Shown here in pieces: positions 1 through 9,716 of a DNA stretch of 42,371 bases (the first letter of the stretch is position 1; the number at the start of each line of letters is the position of its first letter). The position numbers and the translations under genes are program-made. Location of the stretch: positions 93,827 to 136,197 of the forward strand of contig CDMY01000283.1 in the NCBI GenBank assembly GCA_001179505.1, given 5' to 3'. The stretch is from Vitrella brassicaformis (lineage: Eukaryota; Sar; Vitrellaceae). Under the pieces are notes generated by a model, which was not told the DNA's origin, searched no databases, and was given only the letters and a program-made list of their open reading frames with translations.

Positions 1-151
1 CGTCAACCTCAAGCTCAAGGCACCAAAGAAGGTAGGCAGATGGGCACACACATCCACTCATTCACTCGTGTGCTTTCACGCTGAGTGTCGGTGTGTGTAG
101 GTGTGGGTGTCGAAGGTGCCCAAGCCCGATGCCGCCATGGCCACACAGTAG
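1..151 (+). CDS. 3' end of a truncated zinc-knuckle-family gene copy
   Basis: The window opens inside an exon (1-31) reading VNLKLKAPKK. A phase-0 intron (32-100, GTAGGC...TAG) follows, then a last exon (101-151) reading VWVSKVPKPDAAMATQ and stop. The same two exons close the full copy at 2996-3150 and the inverted copy at 12174-12349, so this is the 3' end of one more family member whose body lies left of the window. The last exon is longer than the KWMPKNA or VWMAKTA ends of the other copies. About 300 nt of following sequence also match the region after 3150, so the unit was duplicated together with its 3' flank. Function unknown. Confidence 0.55.
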
Positions 152-593
152 GTGCACAAGACCGACGAACTCGTCTGTTTGCCCACCGGCCTGTTTGTCT
201 GCAGGCCTGAAATCGCTGCTTACACTTTATATTTGACCGACTGATGACGACCCCTTCAGCCGCACTGCCTTGCTGGCCGTTTGCACATCGAAGGTGAGCT
301 GTCAAAATATTCTTCACTGATCAAGTCATGTGTAAGTGTCCCGTGTCTGCGTGTGCAGATGGATCGCCGTCTCCCTCCGACATCGCCCATGCGGCCGCCA
401 GCTCCTGCGCCCACACCACACGGCATTCAGATTGGCATGTGTTCAGGTCGATGATCTTACCTTGTTGATCTCCGAGTTCTCCCGGCACACACGCAACAGC
501 TCCTGAAAGACAGGGCAGCGGAGGTTGTTGGCAGCCATTGGCCCGCCTTCCCTCTCCCTCCTACCTGCTCGAACATGGCCTCCTTCTTGGCCC
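152..593. other. Intergenic stretch duplicated from the 3' flank of the family gene
   Basis: Positions 152 to about 400 match 3180-3620 with gaps. Both contain the block ATCGCTG..TACA.TTTATATT, the string ACTGATCAAGTCATGTGTAA and a TGTGTGTGCAG acceptor-like end. The right part (about 420-593) has no match elsewhere in the window and carries the minus-strand exon pair described separately. I see no full gene here. Confidence 0.5.
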
Positions 594-642
594 ATGGCTC
601 GTGCTCCTCAGCGTCGTCAGCGTGGTCGTCCCCAGGCCACAC
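461..642 (-). other. Orphan exon pair on the minus strand
   Basis: Reading the minus strand, an open stretch (642-565) ending in WAKKEAMFEQ meets a clean GTAGG donor. An intron (564-503) ends in CTGTCTTTCAG, and a 42-nt exon (502-461) reads ELLRVCRENSEINK before a GTAAGA donor. Both junctions are phase 0. No further exon is visible on either side, and the first exon overlaps exon 1 of the plus-strand copy at 594. This could be a captured fragment of another gene or chance. I do not recognise the peptide. Confidence 0.3.
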
Positions 643-1219
643 CTCAGCGTCAAGAGTGGCGCAAAGTTGTCAAGGTACGTGAAGCGAGGGAGGGTGATGA
701 GGGAGAGAATAGGGAAGGAGGAGACATGTCGAGAGAGCCGTTCCTGCGGTCTTGATCTTTCGCAGGCTATCAAGGAGGAGGAGCCGCTCACACCCACGGC
801 CACCACGACCACAAGCACCGACACCGACACGGTGCGCAGAATGCCACACACTTGCAGTCACACGCACACAGATGCCTGTTCATGCCTGTCCACGTCTGTG
901 TGTCTCTGTGTGTGTGTGTGTGTGTGTGCTCTGGTCACAGGGTTCCGACTTCGTCAAGGATGAGGTGAGTACGACACACACACACAGTTGACGAACGGAG
1001 ATCTGATGAGTTGTGGCTGTGTGTGTCTGACAGAACTATCCCATGTTGCCGGGCTCCCAGGACAACCCAGTGTTGAGCGCCGACATTGTATGCAGGAATG
1101 GCACACTCGAAACAAAAAGACGTGTACACACATGCGACTGTCCACAGGGCAAGTGGGAGCACCCCTTCAAGGCCGTATTGGGGAGCGCCTTTGGCACGCC
1201 CTGTGTGCCGCCCTTTTAG
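594..1219 (+). CDS. Zinc-knuckle-family gene, short copy lacking the knuckle exon
   Basis: Five phase-0 exons: 594-674, 766-831, 941-964, 1034-1087 and 1148-1219, giving 98 residues. Exon 1 is Arg/Gln-rich (MARAPQRRQRGRPQ), exon 2 is a Thr-rich linker, exon 3 is GSDFVKDE, exon 4 starts NYPMLPGSQD and exon 5 starts GKWEHPFKAV. The order matches exons 1-5 of the copies at 1483 and 12174-13313, with matching intron ends (GTACGT, GTGCGC, GTGAGT, GTATGC donors). Exon 5 runs into a stop at 1217, just before low-complexity sequence, so the zinc-knuckle and C-terminal exons are missing. It is either a truncated gene or a relic. No signal peptide or catalytic motif is visible. The start is the first ATG in the frame shared with its paralogues. 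Confidence 0.5.
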
Positions 1220-1482
1220 CAGCCAGCAGCCTGCCTCCCTGCCTTTCCGCCACTGCCTGCCTCCCTGCCTGCCTCCCTGCCTGCCTCCCTGCCTGCCTCC
1301 CGTGCCTCCCTGCCTGCTTGCCTGCTCGCCACCTGCCGCTGCGTCGAGGCGCAGCAGCCAGCCAGCAGCCAGCCAGCCAGCCAGGCAGCCAGCCTCGCTC
1401 TCTCTCTCTCCTCGGGCGCCCCTCTCTCGCCCTCTGCCATCCGTCCATCCATCCACCCATCCATCCATCCAGCCAGCCAGCC
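1220..1482 (+). repeat. Low-complexity CCTG/CCAG tetranucleotide tracts
   Basis: Long runs of (CCTGCCTC)n, (CCAG)n and (CCAT)n lie between the truncated copy and the next start at 1483. Similar tracts lie upstream of the inverted copy (13315-13450, CGGA and GGCT runs). They mark the 5' flank of this family. They translate into long spurious open frames and are not coding. Confidence 0.7.
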
Positions 1483-3150
1483 ATGGGACGTCATGGTCAA
1501 CGTCATGGGCACTTTCCTCGTGGAAGTGGTCGTCAGCGATGCGAGAAGCACGTATGCGAAGCGAGGGAGGGTGATGAGGGAAGATCAGGGAAGAAGGAGG
1601 CATGTCAAGAGCTGTCCCTGCGGTCTTGATCTGTCGCAGTGGGTCAAGAAGGACCCGCCGTCTCCGACGGCTAGCACCACTACCACCACCACCACCGACA
1701 CCAAGGTGCGCAGAGTGCCACACACTTGCATTCACGCGCACACAGATGCCTGCATGCCTGTGCCTGTCTGTGTGTGTGTGTGTCTGTGTGTGTGTGTGTG
1801 CTCTGATTACGGGGTTTCCAGTTCGACAAGGACAAGGAGGTGAGCACGACACACACACACTTGGCGAAGGGACATCTGATGAATTGTGGCTGTGTGTGTC
1901 TGACAGGCCTATCCCATGCTGCCGGGCACCAAAGTTGACGAGTTCATGACGCCGCCACGAGACAAGGTATGCAGAAGTGACACACCCGAAACCAACAGAC
2001 GTGTGCACACATGCAACTGTGCACAGGGCAAGTGGAACAAGCCGTCGAAGGCCGTGTTCGAGGCTCCCACCAAGACCGCCACCACCAAGACCACTGCCAA
2101 GACAAGCACCAAGGTACGCACAGTGACACTGACGGACACAGATGCCTCCATGGCTGTCTATGGCCATGTGTGTGTGTGTGTGTGTATGTGTGTATGTGTG
2201 TGTATATCTGATGATTCCACGACACCCAGGAGAACAAGGTAAAGCACACACACACACGGAAGTCCGGCGATTCGCTGCTGTGATACATCGAAGTGTGTCT
2301 ATGCGTGTGTGTGCAGGAGTGCGGCCGCCACCACGAGTTGACCAAGTTGAACCTGGACAACAACTGCCGCCACAAGGTGCGCGGGCAGCACACACACACA
2401 CACACACACGCATCCACCCAGCCACCACATTGCCTACATATCTCTGTGTGCGCATATCAATGTGTGCAGACGATCAAGTGCTTCTGCTGCGGCCAACCAG
2501 GCCATCGATGGCAGCAGTGCCCCAAGCTCACCGATGCCGCCGAGGCCGCCAAGAATGTGCGCGAAGATCGGACATCCACACACGCACCGACGCACACACC
2601 CTTACATGCCCGGCATGGCTTTCTGTGTCTGCAGGACCCGCGGTTCTACATAGTCCCTGCCCCGGGTGCGAAGACCGCCCAGACCGCCCAGACGATGAAG
2701 CCCAACCACACGACGAAGCCCAAGCCGACCACACAGAAGGTGCGGACATGGACACACATCACACAGTCACTCATTCATTTGCTTTCACATACTGTGTGTT
2801 GGTGTGTGTGTTCGAGGCTCCCACGAAGACCAAGACCACTGCCAAGACGAACAAGGTACGCCATGCTCCCCCACTTCGCGCGGGACTGCCCGGCTCCTCC
2901 CCAGACCAAGGTGCGCAAAGATCGGACATCCACACACACACACCGACGCACACACCCTTACATGCCCGACATGGCTATTTGTGTGTTTGTGGCAGAACCC
3001 GTTTTGGATCATCACTGCGGAGGGAGTCGTCAACCTCAAGCTCAAGGCACCGAAGAAGGTAGACAGATGGGCACACACGTCCACTCATTCACTCCTTTTA
3101 CGCTGTGTGTCGGTGTATGTGCGTAGAAGTGGATGCCCAAGAACGCCTAG
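1483..3150 (+). CDS. CCHC zinc-knuckle protein, multi-exon family member
   Basis: Exons by frame and paralogue comparison: 1483-1551, 1640-1705, 1822-1839, 1907-1966, 2027-2113, 2230-2238 (a 9-nt microexon, ENK), 2317-2376, 2470-2556, 2635-2739, an uncertain piece at 2817-2910, 2996-3058 and 3127-3150. All certain junctions are phase 0. The product is about 230 residues. The N-terminus is Arg/Gly/His-rich (MGRHGQRHGHFPRGSGRQR), followed by Thr/Lys-rich linkers. Exon 2470-2556 encodes one CX2CX4HX4C knuckle (CFCCGQPGHRWQQC), a fold known to bind single-stranded nucleic acid. Exon 2996-3058 begins NPFWIITAEGVV. No signal peptide or membrane segment is seen, so a cytosolic or nuclear RNA-binding role is an inference. 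The block 2817-2910 may be a degenerate copy of exon 5, and its splicing is unsure. Confidence 0.6.
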
Positions 3151-4584
3151 GCCCGACGCCGCCAAGGCCACGCAGTAGGTGCGCAGAGCAGACCGCCGAA
3201 CTCGTCTGTATGCCCACCGGCCTGTTTGTCTACAGGCGGCCCATCGCTGCTTACATTTTATATTCGATGGGCATATTTTCCCCTCCGCCGCTTCGCATCA
3301 TGTGTGAGCCGCCAAAGGACGCCGATCCATCGGTAGACACGTGTCTCTTGTGTTGACCTGTGCCGTCTCAGGAGAAGTGGCTCAACCACGAAAAGACTTG
3401 TCTTCTCTTCTCTCCTTTCTGTGGCTGGGTGGTATGCAGATCGCTGGCTACATTTTATATTTGACCGACGGATGACGACCCCTTTAGCCGCACTGCCTTG
3501 CCCCGCCGTTTGCACAGCAAAGGTCAGCTGTCGAAGTATTCTGTACTGATCAAGTCATGTGTAAGTGTCCCGTGTCTGTGTGTGCAGATGGATGTCGCTG
3601 TCTCCCTCTTACATCTCCGATGCGCCTACCTACTTCATCCATTTGGTCTGCCCCCGGCGGCCCCACAGGTATGGAAGTGAGGGAGACACAAAAGAGGTGA
3701 TAATCAAGATTTGCTCAGTTTATATTTGTCGGCATATCTTCGCTTCTTCGCAGTCATGTCTCTCGCCTCTGTCTCTCACCTCTTTCCGCCTATCCTATAC
3801 TGCCCACCCCCACGCACTCCACCCCACCACACTACTTGTGCGTGTGTCGTCGAATGGATCGACGGGATGGCATTGGGCAGGATGGCGGGCTTTGCGTGAC
3901 CTGATTGATTCTGTGGATGACTGACGGATGAATGGATGGATGCGGGAAGGCAGCAGGGAGGCAGGGAGGGAGGAAGGCCTGCTTTGCGCTTATCCCCATC
4001 TCACAGGGTGGGGACACAGACACACATGAGATAGATCGGTAGACAGACATATGGGTGGACGGGTGGATGGCATGCTTGGTGCAGTGAGGTCGCGATGAGT
4101 GAACCCTACCCTGTCGTTGACGCGTTGACTGATTGCCTGCCTGCCTCACACGCGCATTACAGCCAGACACACACAGAGAGAGATAGATAGGGAGGGAGGG
4201 GCCGTACGTGCACACGCGTGTCGTGTTGGGTGCCTGTATGATATGATAGTTGAGCTGGACAGAGGGAGAGATCACAACCCACCCACTGTGGACCTCTCAC
4301 TCACTCAGACAGACACATGCTGCCTTCCCCGAAGCATCTGAATGACACCACATTTCACCACACACACAGACACACATGACCACTCACTCTATCCACTGCC
4401 TGCCTTGTGGACACATGGATGGATGGATGGATGATGGATGGATGGCATGCCTTGTCTGCCCGTGAGTCGTCTGACTGGCTTGGTGCAATGGCATGGGGTG
4501 GGGTGGCGTGAGGTGGTCGGTCTGTCGTGTCATTCATATGATGAGTGAACCCTACCCTGTCTGTTGACGCGTTGACTGACTTAC
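3151..4584. other. Intergenic region with duplicated 3' flank and direct repeats
   Basis: The left third repeats the flank also seen at 152-400. Two copies of the ATCGCTG..TACATTTTATATT block lie at 3243-3264 and 3440-3461. Further right a string beginning GATGAGTGAACCCTACCCTG occurs near 4095 and again near 4540, each time followed by TTGACGCGTTGACTGA. GATG/CATC tetranucleotide runs fill the rest. I see no gene with coherent exons. Confidence 0.5.
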
Positions 4585-5197
4585 TTGATGACCCGCACAA
4601 GGTGGGCAGGCAGCACACACACATACGCATCCATCCAGCCACCACATCGTCTGCGTGTCTCTCTGCGCATATCAATGTGTGTGCAGACGAAGAAGTGCTT
4701 CTGCTGCGGTCAACCGGGCCATGGCTGGCAGCAGTGCCCTAAGCTCACCGAGTTCGCTGCTGCTGCCAAAAACGTACACAAAGATCGGACATCCACACAC
4801 ACCCCGACGCACACACCCTTACATGCCGGACATGGCTATCTGTGTGTGCAGGATCCGCGTTTCTACATCGTTCCAGCACCCGTGGTCGCCACCCACACTA
4901 AAGAGCTCAAGCCGACCGCACAGAAGAAGGTGCGCAGATGGACACACACATCACACAGTCACTCATTCCACGCTTTGTGTGGGAATGTGTGTGCAGGTCT
5001 GGGTGCCCAAGATCCGCGCCAACTGCCCCCAGCTGCGCCGTGGGGACACAAGGGTGACAAGGGCCAAGACATGTCGATTCATAGGCCTGCTCATGTCTCA
5101 TCGTTTTGTATTCGGTGTCCAGATCGCTGTTTACATTTTATATTCCGATCGACGTCTTGTTCCCATCCCCACAGCAGCAGCTGTGTCTCACGAGTAG
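4585..5197 (+). pseudogene. 5'-truncated zinc-knuckle family copy
   Basis: This copy starts inside the exon that ends CRHK in its neighbour (here DDPHK, donor GTGGGC at about 4602). It continues with a zinc-knuckle exon (4687-4773; CFCCGQPGHGWQQC, intact CX2CX4HX4C), an exon reading DPRFYIVPAPVVATHTK (4852-4929), and a last exon (4997-5197) that begins VWVPKIRANCPQLRRG and runs on through the IAVYILYS motif to a stop. Exons 1-6 are absent and no in-frame ATG precedes the knuckle, so I call it truncated. The C-terminal extension is longer than in the other copies. An unseen upstream start exon could rescue it. Confidence 0.5.
5123..5144 (+). repeat. Dispersed 22-nt block encoding I-A-x-Y-x-L-Y
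   Basis: The block ATCGCTGTTTACATTTTATATT recurs with few changes at 212-233, 3243-3264, 3440-3461, 5123-5144, 5330-5350 and 8586-8607, always on the plus strand. At 3440 and 5123 it sits directly after a CAG acceptor-like triplet. All six copies can be read as I-A-(A/V/G)-Y-(I/V/T)-L-Y. Two of the copies (212 and 3243/3440) belong to duplicated flanks; the others lie in otherwise dissimilar sequence. Confidence 0.6.
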
Positions 5198-5251
5198 GTG
5201 CTGACATGCGATGATCGAATGGCGCTGATTCTTTCCTGTCTCTCTTTGCAG

Positions 5252-6320
5252 ACCGCATTCAAGCTGATTATTTTGCCCAGCGATCCCAAATATCTTCAAG
5301 TGGAGGTTGTCCCAGGACTCCTTGTGCGGATCGCTGGCTACGTTTTATATCGGTGGCCGTGTCTCCGTGGCTCGATCTGCACTTTGGATGGTACGAGTGA
5401 GACACTGCAGACACTGCTCATATGTCTCCAATCTGTATGTCGGTGCCGAATTTCTAGCTATACACACACACACCTTCACAGACCACACACAGTGTGTGTA
5501 TGTGTGTGTGTCAGAACGTGATGAGGGCATCAAGGTGCCGGCTCCAGTCAAGGCTGAGACGTCGGTAGCCATCCACACACAGAGAGAGAGAGGACTGTAT
5601 GTGTATCGGAGACAAGCCTGCTATATCAGGACCTGCTCAACCGCTTCGATGATGACGAAGTCTTTCAAGAAGATCCTCTACAAGAGGACGACCAAGGTAC
5701 GCAATGACGGGGACTGCGGGAAAGGGACGAGGGAATTGGAGGAAGGCACTTCGGGGGCTTGTGTTTTTCTGCCTCTGTCCGTGGCGCAGGACGTGGCTGC
5801 GGTACTCGATGAGGACATGCCCGAGCCGGTGAGTGGAGCGTGGATGTAGGCCGCCTCACTCCTCATCAGTGTGCATTCGACGGAACAGGAGATCAAGGTG
5901 AAGCGCAAGGAGCACTTGGACTGATTCGAGATGATGCTAAGGGCGATCAACGAGGAGCTTGACAGTCGAGAGGAGGCAGCCAAGGCGATGAGGAGCCCAT
6001 CAAGGAAGAGCAGGAGGCCATCAAAAACGCCAAAACCCGCCAGGTACTAAGCTATGATGCACCCGCTGTGATGACTGCAGCACAAGGCGACGGCGTGCTA
6101 AGGCGACCAAGTTGCGAGAGGAAAAGGAAACGGAGAGGGTATAAAACAAAACCTGTAGCTTGTCGCATCTGAAAAGGTCAGTAGAACGAAGCCACTCAGC
6201 CGACTTAGTAACGCCTCTCTCTCTCTCTCTCTCTTTTCACGTGTGTGTGTGCAGCTGAGCAACCACTGGAACGTAAGTATACACATGAAGACGATCATTC
6301 AGGCAAGAGTGATGGCACAA
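5252..6320 (+). pseudogene. Glu/Lys-rich gene, decayed first half
   Basis: Likely exons are 5252-5390 (contains VRIAGYVLYRW), 5515-5564 (ERDEGIKVPAPVKAETS; in phase with the former), 5630-5696, about 5782-5828 (DVAAVLDEDMPEP) and 5889 to about 6041. The last aligns with the intact charged exon at 6496-6675 but has an in-frame TGA at 5922 and a +1/-1 shift before KEEQEAIKNAKTRQ. The next exon (about 6081-6138, RRAKATKLREEKETER) matches 6755-6820. A phase mismatch also lies between 5696 and 5782. I read this as a degenerating tandem half of the unit that follows. No known domain is recognised; the product would be a charged helical protein. Confidence 0.4.
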
Positions 6321-6495
6321 GCGAAGACCAAGACGGTCCGGCGAGTGGAGCAGGAACAGCGCAGACAGAAAAGCCACGAGCGAGAGGCAGGTGAGTTCGC
6401 CAAGGTGTGTGTGCATTGCTGTCATGCGTGCCCGAATCGGTGAGTGGAGCGTGGATGTGGGTTGCCTCACTCCTCATTCGTGCATTTTTTCGCAG

Positions 6496-6940
6496 ACCGA
6501 AGAGGAGCTCAAGGAGCGCAAAGACCGCCGCAGGAAGCGTCACGAGGAGGACGTCGACCGGTTCGCCAAGCTGCTTGAGAAGATCACTCAGCAGCTCGAC
6601 GACAAGGAGGGAGAGGCAGCCAAGTCCAAGGCCAAGGACGCCGAGGAGTCGCGCAAGAAAACGAAAGCTCGACAGGTACTCGGGCGAAACATACATCGGC
6701 CATTGCCGCGTACACGGAAGTGGAGCTATGATGCATCTGCTGTCATGAGTGCAGCGCAAGGCGACCCGCGTTAAGCGCGCGAAGGCGGCCCAACTGCGCG
6801 ACGAACATGAGACGGCACGGGTATGATTTAAGAAAAAGCGTGTCAATTGTCGCATCAGGATGGATGGTTTTTTGTGTGTATGTCTGCGTCTGTGTGTGTG
6901 CAGCTGATCCGTATCCTCTCTGGCAAGCTCGAAGTCCGTC
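6496..6940 (+). CDS. Glu/Lys-rich coiled-coil exons, intact second half
   Basis: Exon 6496-6675 (60 codons, phase 0) begins TEEELKERKDRRRKRHEEDV and ends KKTKARQ. Exon 6755-6820 (22 codons) begins RKATRVKRAKAAQLRDEHE. A further piece from 6904 begins LIRILSGKLEVRQR. The introns (6676-6754, 6821-6903) end in GTGCAG and (TG)nCAG. The sequence is strongly charged with heptad-like Leu spacing, so a long helix or coiled coil is expected. It duplicates the block at 5889-6250, including the upstream string GAGTGGAGCGTGGATGT in the intron. The 5' start is unclear: it may share the upstream exons of the decayed half or be a remnant. The end of the gene after 6940 could not be set. Confidence 0.4.
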
Positions 6941-8477
6941 AGCGCATCCATCCCTCCCCCCCACACACATCAACCACATGGATGGATCTCTTCCGTGTGT
7001 GTGTGTGTGTATCAGTCCGTTTGCTGATGTTCGCCCCCGTAACTCTTTTCTTCGTAAGGCCTGTCCGTTTTCTCTCACCATTACTATGCCGGTCTCGTCT
7101 GTCAGTCGCTTGGTCCTTGAGCGTCGGGCGTTTTTCTGCGGCTGCACGAGTGCCCCACACATGCTGCTGCGTGCGCGTCTCACTCCACTGATCGGGGTAG
7201 GCAGGCAGGCAGAGAGACCAACACCACCACCACCACCGACCACATAAGATACGTACTCGTATGCTACACTAGACATCTCCTTTCATCTCGTCTCTATCCA
7301 GATATCGCGTGGAGAGAGCCTTGCGTGTCGCTACCTGTCCGTCGTCGGTCGATCTTTGGCTTGACATGTAGTGCTTGATTGCAAGAGAGATGGGTACACC
7401 TCCGTGTGTGGCGAGTGTGTGGCATGTCTGCCTGTGGTCAGGGAGCCTTTCGTCTGTCTGTCTAGTCCACTCTTTCTGTCGGGCACCGGTTTGCGCGAGA
7501 CAACAAAAGCCAGGACTCAGCCAGCTAAGGCGTTTTCGTGCGTGCGAGCGTGTCCGTATCTCACACCACACCTGTGTGCAACTGCAACTGCTCGCTCTCA
7601 CCGTCCTGTCTGTCTGACTCCACACACCTGTGCAATAGGGACAGAAGTGACACATGGGTTCCATGGGAATGAGACCTTCGCGTTAATGGCCTTTCCCCAC
7701 GCTGGGCTTTCTCTCATGTCGCCAACTGCACTGGGGGAGTGCGATGGCCTGCATCGCGGGGTGATGTGAGTCGTGTGGGGTCACTTCTGGCTGGCTGGCT
7801 GGCTGGCTGCATGGATGGATGGATGAACAGCCGGGCTGACGTTTCTTTTGTGTTGATGCGTGGTGAGTCGGGCGGGGAGGGGGGGATGGCAGACAGCGGC
7901 ATGGGTGATCAAGTATGATTTGGTTCGGTGTGGTCTGTGCCGATTGATTGCATTGCGTCGATTTGTGTGGTTGTGCTGCCAGTGATCCATCCCGACTCCC
8001 ACCCACTCAGTCAGCCTCCCTCTGGTGCATGGCGGGGCGAGCCAGTGTTCCCTTTTAAGGGTCGCGTGTGTGTGTGGCTTTTGCCTGCTTTGCCCGCCCT
8101 TATCTCAGTGGCGCGGCAGACAGACAGACAGACAGGCTGCACGTCAGGCAGTGTTGTGGTGATGGATGGCTGGGTGACCCGTGTCGCTTCATGGATAGGG
8201 GCGGGCAGCAGGGAGGCCGAGAGAGAGACCCTACGCCCACCCACACACATGCCATCGCCCCGCCCCTGTCACGTGTCGTCGTGTCTGGTCGTTTTCGACA
8301 AGCAGTCAGCCCACACACACACACAAACTCATGGATGGCAATGATGGATGGATCATGTCTGTGCGTGTGGGGGCACACAAGCATCCTGTCTGTGCGTGTG
8401 GGGGGACACAAGGGTGGGACACCGACGATTTTTCTGTGCAATATGGGACACAGGACTGACTGAGAGCGTTTAATGGC
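6941..8477. other. Intergenic, microsatellite-rich, no gene seen
   Basis: The stretch is filled with (GGCT)n, (GGAT)n, (CACA)n and (GTGT)n tracts. Short open frames exist on both strands, but none shows consistent splice junctions, a domain, or a match elsewhere in the window. A short direct repeat, CTGTGCGTGTGGGGGCACACA and a near copy, lies at about 8358-8412. Nothing else is supportable. Confidence 0.45.
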
Positions 8478-8762
8478 TTGCCAGTCCCTTGCGGGTGTGT
8501 GGGTGCATGCATGGGAGGGAGAGAGTGTGGGAGGAATGCTGATATGAGAGTGAGGGCGATGGAGGAGTGTGGTGTGCGGTATATCATCGCTGTCTACATC
8601 TTATATTCCGTGGGTGAGTGGTTTGTCAATGGATGGACCGGATCGTGCTCAAATGATAAACCCAGTATGTCAGCCTATAGCAAAGTTGAACCCACCACAC
8701 CAATGGTAGCCATCGCCAGCACACAAAAAGAAACGGCAGCTCTCTCTACTTCACTCATCTGA
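8478..8762 (+). CDS. Small open frame carrying the I-A-x-Y-x-L-Y motif
   Basis: The frame gives up to 94 residues, with the dispersed block at 8586-8607 in the same translation frame (IAVYILYSVGEW). No splice structure, signal peptide or domain is evident. The right part is Ser/Thr/Lys-rich. It could be a stand-alone small gene, an exon relic of the dispersed element, or chance. I keep it because the motif's frame is open for about 50 codons beyond it. Confidence 0.25.
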   Translation: MPVPCGCVGACMGGRECGRNADMRVRAMEECGVRYIIAVYILYSVGEWFVNGWTGSCSNDKPSMSAYSKVEPTTPMVAIASTQKETAALSTSLI

Positions 8763-8818
8763 TCTAACAGAGCCTTGCGCACACTGCGCTTTCTGAGTCA
8801 GACTGAGTGTCATCCAAA

Positions 8819-8848
8819 GCCCCACATCAGCTGTCGTTGATGTGGGGC
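8819..8848. ncRNA. Perfect 11-bp hairpin
   Basis: GCCCCACATCA (8819-8829) pairs fully with TGATGTGGGGC (8838-8848) around an 8-nt loop. No T-run follows, and the sequence is not the histone 3' stem-loop consensus. It could be a structured RNA element, a palindromic regulatory site, or the tip of a small mobile element. Confidence 0.35.
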
Positions 8849-9248
8849 CAATCAGTTGACGGCAGCCGAGCTTGGTGAATCAGCAGCTAGCAGCAGCGCC
8901 ATGCCGCTGATAGCGATAGTCAGAGCCGCTGGACGCTGATTGGCGGGCTGGTGTGGAGGGCCTCATGAGCCAACACAGCTATCGTCTGCGCCGAAAAGAC
9001 TGCAACCATCACACACACACGGACATTTGTTCATCGCTGACCTGACCAGTCCTGTTGCCGCAGTAGAGCGCTCCAGTCACCCTCTCTTGTTCCACATCGC
9101 TGCTGCTCCGTCAGCCGCTGACCAGCCACGTCATCACAGCCAATCCCCAGCCGTGTCTGCGTCGTCGAGCCACGTCCATGCACAATCCGAGAGAGAGATC
9201 ACTGGTCGAATCTCTCCGCCAATGAATGTCATTCCCTGTGCATCCAAT
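8848..9248. promoter_or_regulatory. Cluster of CCAAT boxes
   Basis: Five CCAAT or ATTGG pentamers fall within 401 nt: 8848-8852, 8939-8943 (reverse), 9140-9144, 9219-9223 and 9244-9248. CCAAT is the core recognised by the conserved NF-Y complex in many eukaryotes. The cluster lies upstream of the open frame at 9426. Role inferred only from spacing and density. Confidence 0.25.
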
Positions 9249-9425
9249 CAGTGATGGAATCTTTGCCCACCGAGTAGAGCTGACGGGATCTGGAGGGTGC
9301 ATGAGCCTGCTGGGGGGCAGAGAAAGGCGAAGATCTAAACAATCGACAGCATTGGCTCGTGCTCCCGTGAATTACCATCTATCCCCCCTTCCCTCTTCCC
9401 CCCTCGGCTCGTCTGCGCGCTTGGC

Positions 9426-9716
9426 TTGCACACGAGCACGTTTTTTTCCCCTCCTCCACGCCTCCCTCCCCTCTCCAGGCGTGTTCTCGCCCAACGCGAA
9501 CGCGAGCGCAAACGCGAACGCGAACCCGAACCCGAGCCCCGCCCGCCCAGGAGCTCGCCTAACGTCGAGCTCGCTGTCAGAGAGGCTGCTTCAGAGAAAG
9601 CGATTCCCCCCGCTCCTGCCTTCCAGAAGATGCCGCGTGGTCGTCACCTCTCGATTCGCACGAGATCTGGCTCACTTGATCCGTTGCTCATGCTGCCCAG
9701 ATTTGCATCCATCTGA
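9426..9716 (+). CDS. Possible small Arg/Glu/Pro-rich protein
   Basis: A 96-residue open frame begins MHTSTFFSPPPRLPPLSRRV and carries an Arg-Glu/Pro-Glu dipeptide tract (RERERKREREPEPEPRP) coded by a GCGAAC-type hexamer repeat. An alternative frame on the same strand reads the repeat as Asn/Ala. The C-terminal part (AREAAS..KMPRGRHLSIRTRSGS) is basic. No known domain, and no splice sites that improve it. The region has few microsatellites compared with its surroundings, which is the main reason to consider it genic. Confidence 0.25.
   Translation: MHTSTFFSPPPRLPPLSRRVLAQRERERKREREPEPEPRPPRSSPNVELAVREAASEKAIPPAPAFQKMPRGRHLSIRTRSGSLDPLLMLPRFASI

Noticed and set aside
935-2455. A 506-residue open frame on the minus strand
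   Set aside because: It is the antisense of the family exons and reads CA/TG microsatellites as His/Thr or Cys/Val runs. The plus strand has coherent splice junctions shared by several copies.
2856-2910. A second zinc-knuckle half (LPHFARDCP) in the copy at 1483-3150
   Set aside because: The phrase looks like the second half of a knuckle, but no CX2C precedes it, its frame disagrees with the neighbouring exon by one, and it may be a 49-nt intron. Left undecided.
8819-8848. Histone mRNA 3' stem-loop
   Set aside because: The stem is 11 bp and not the conserved 6-bp histone sequence, and no histone gene is near.
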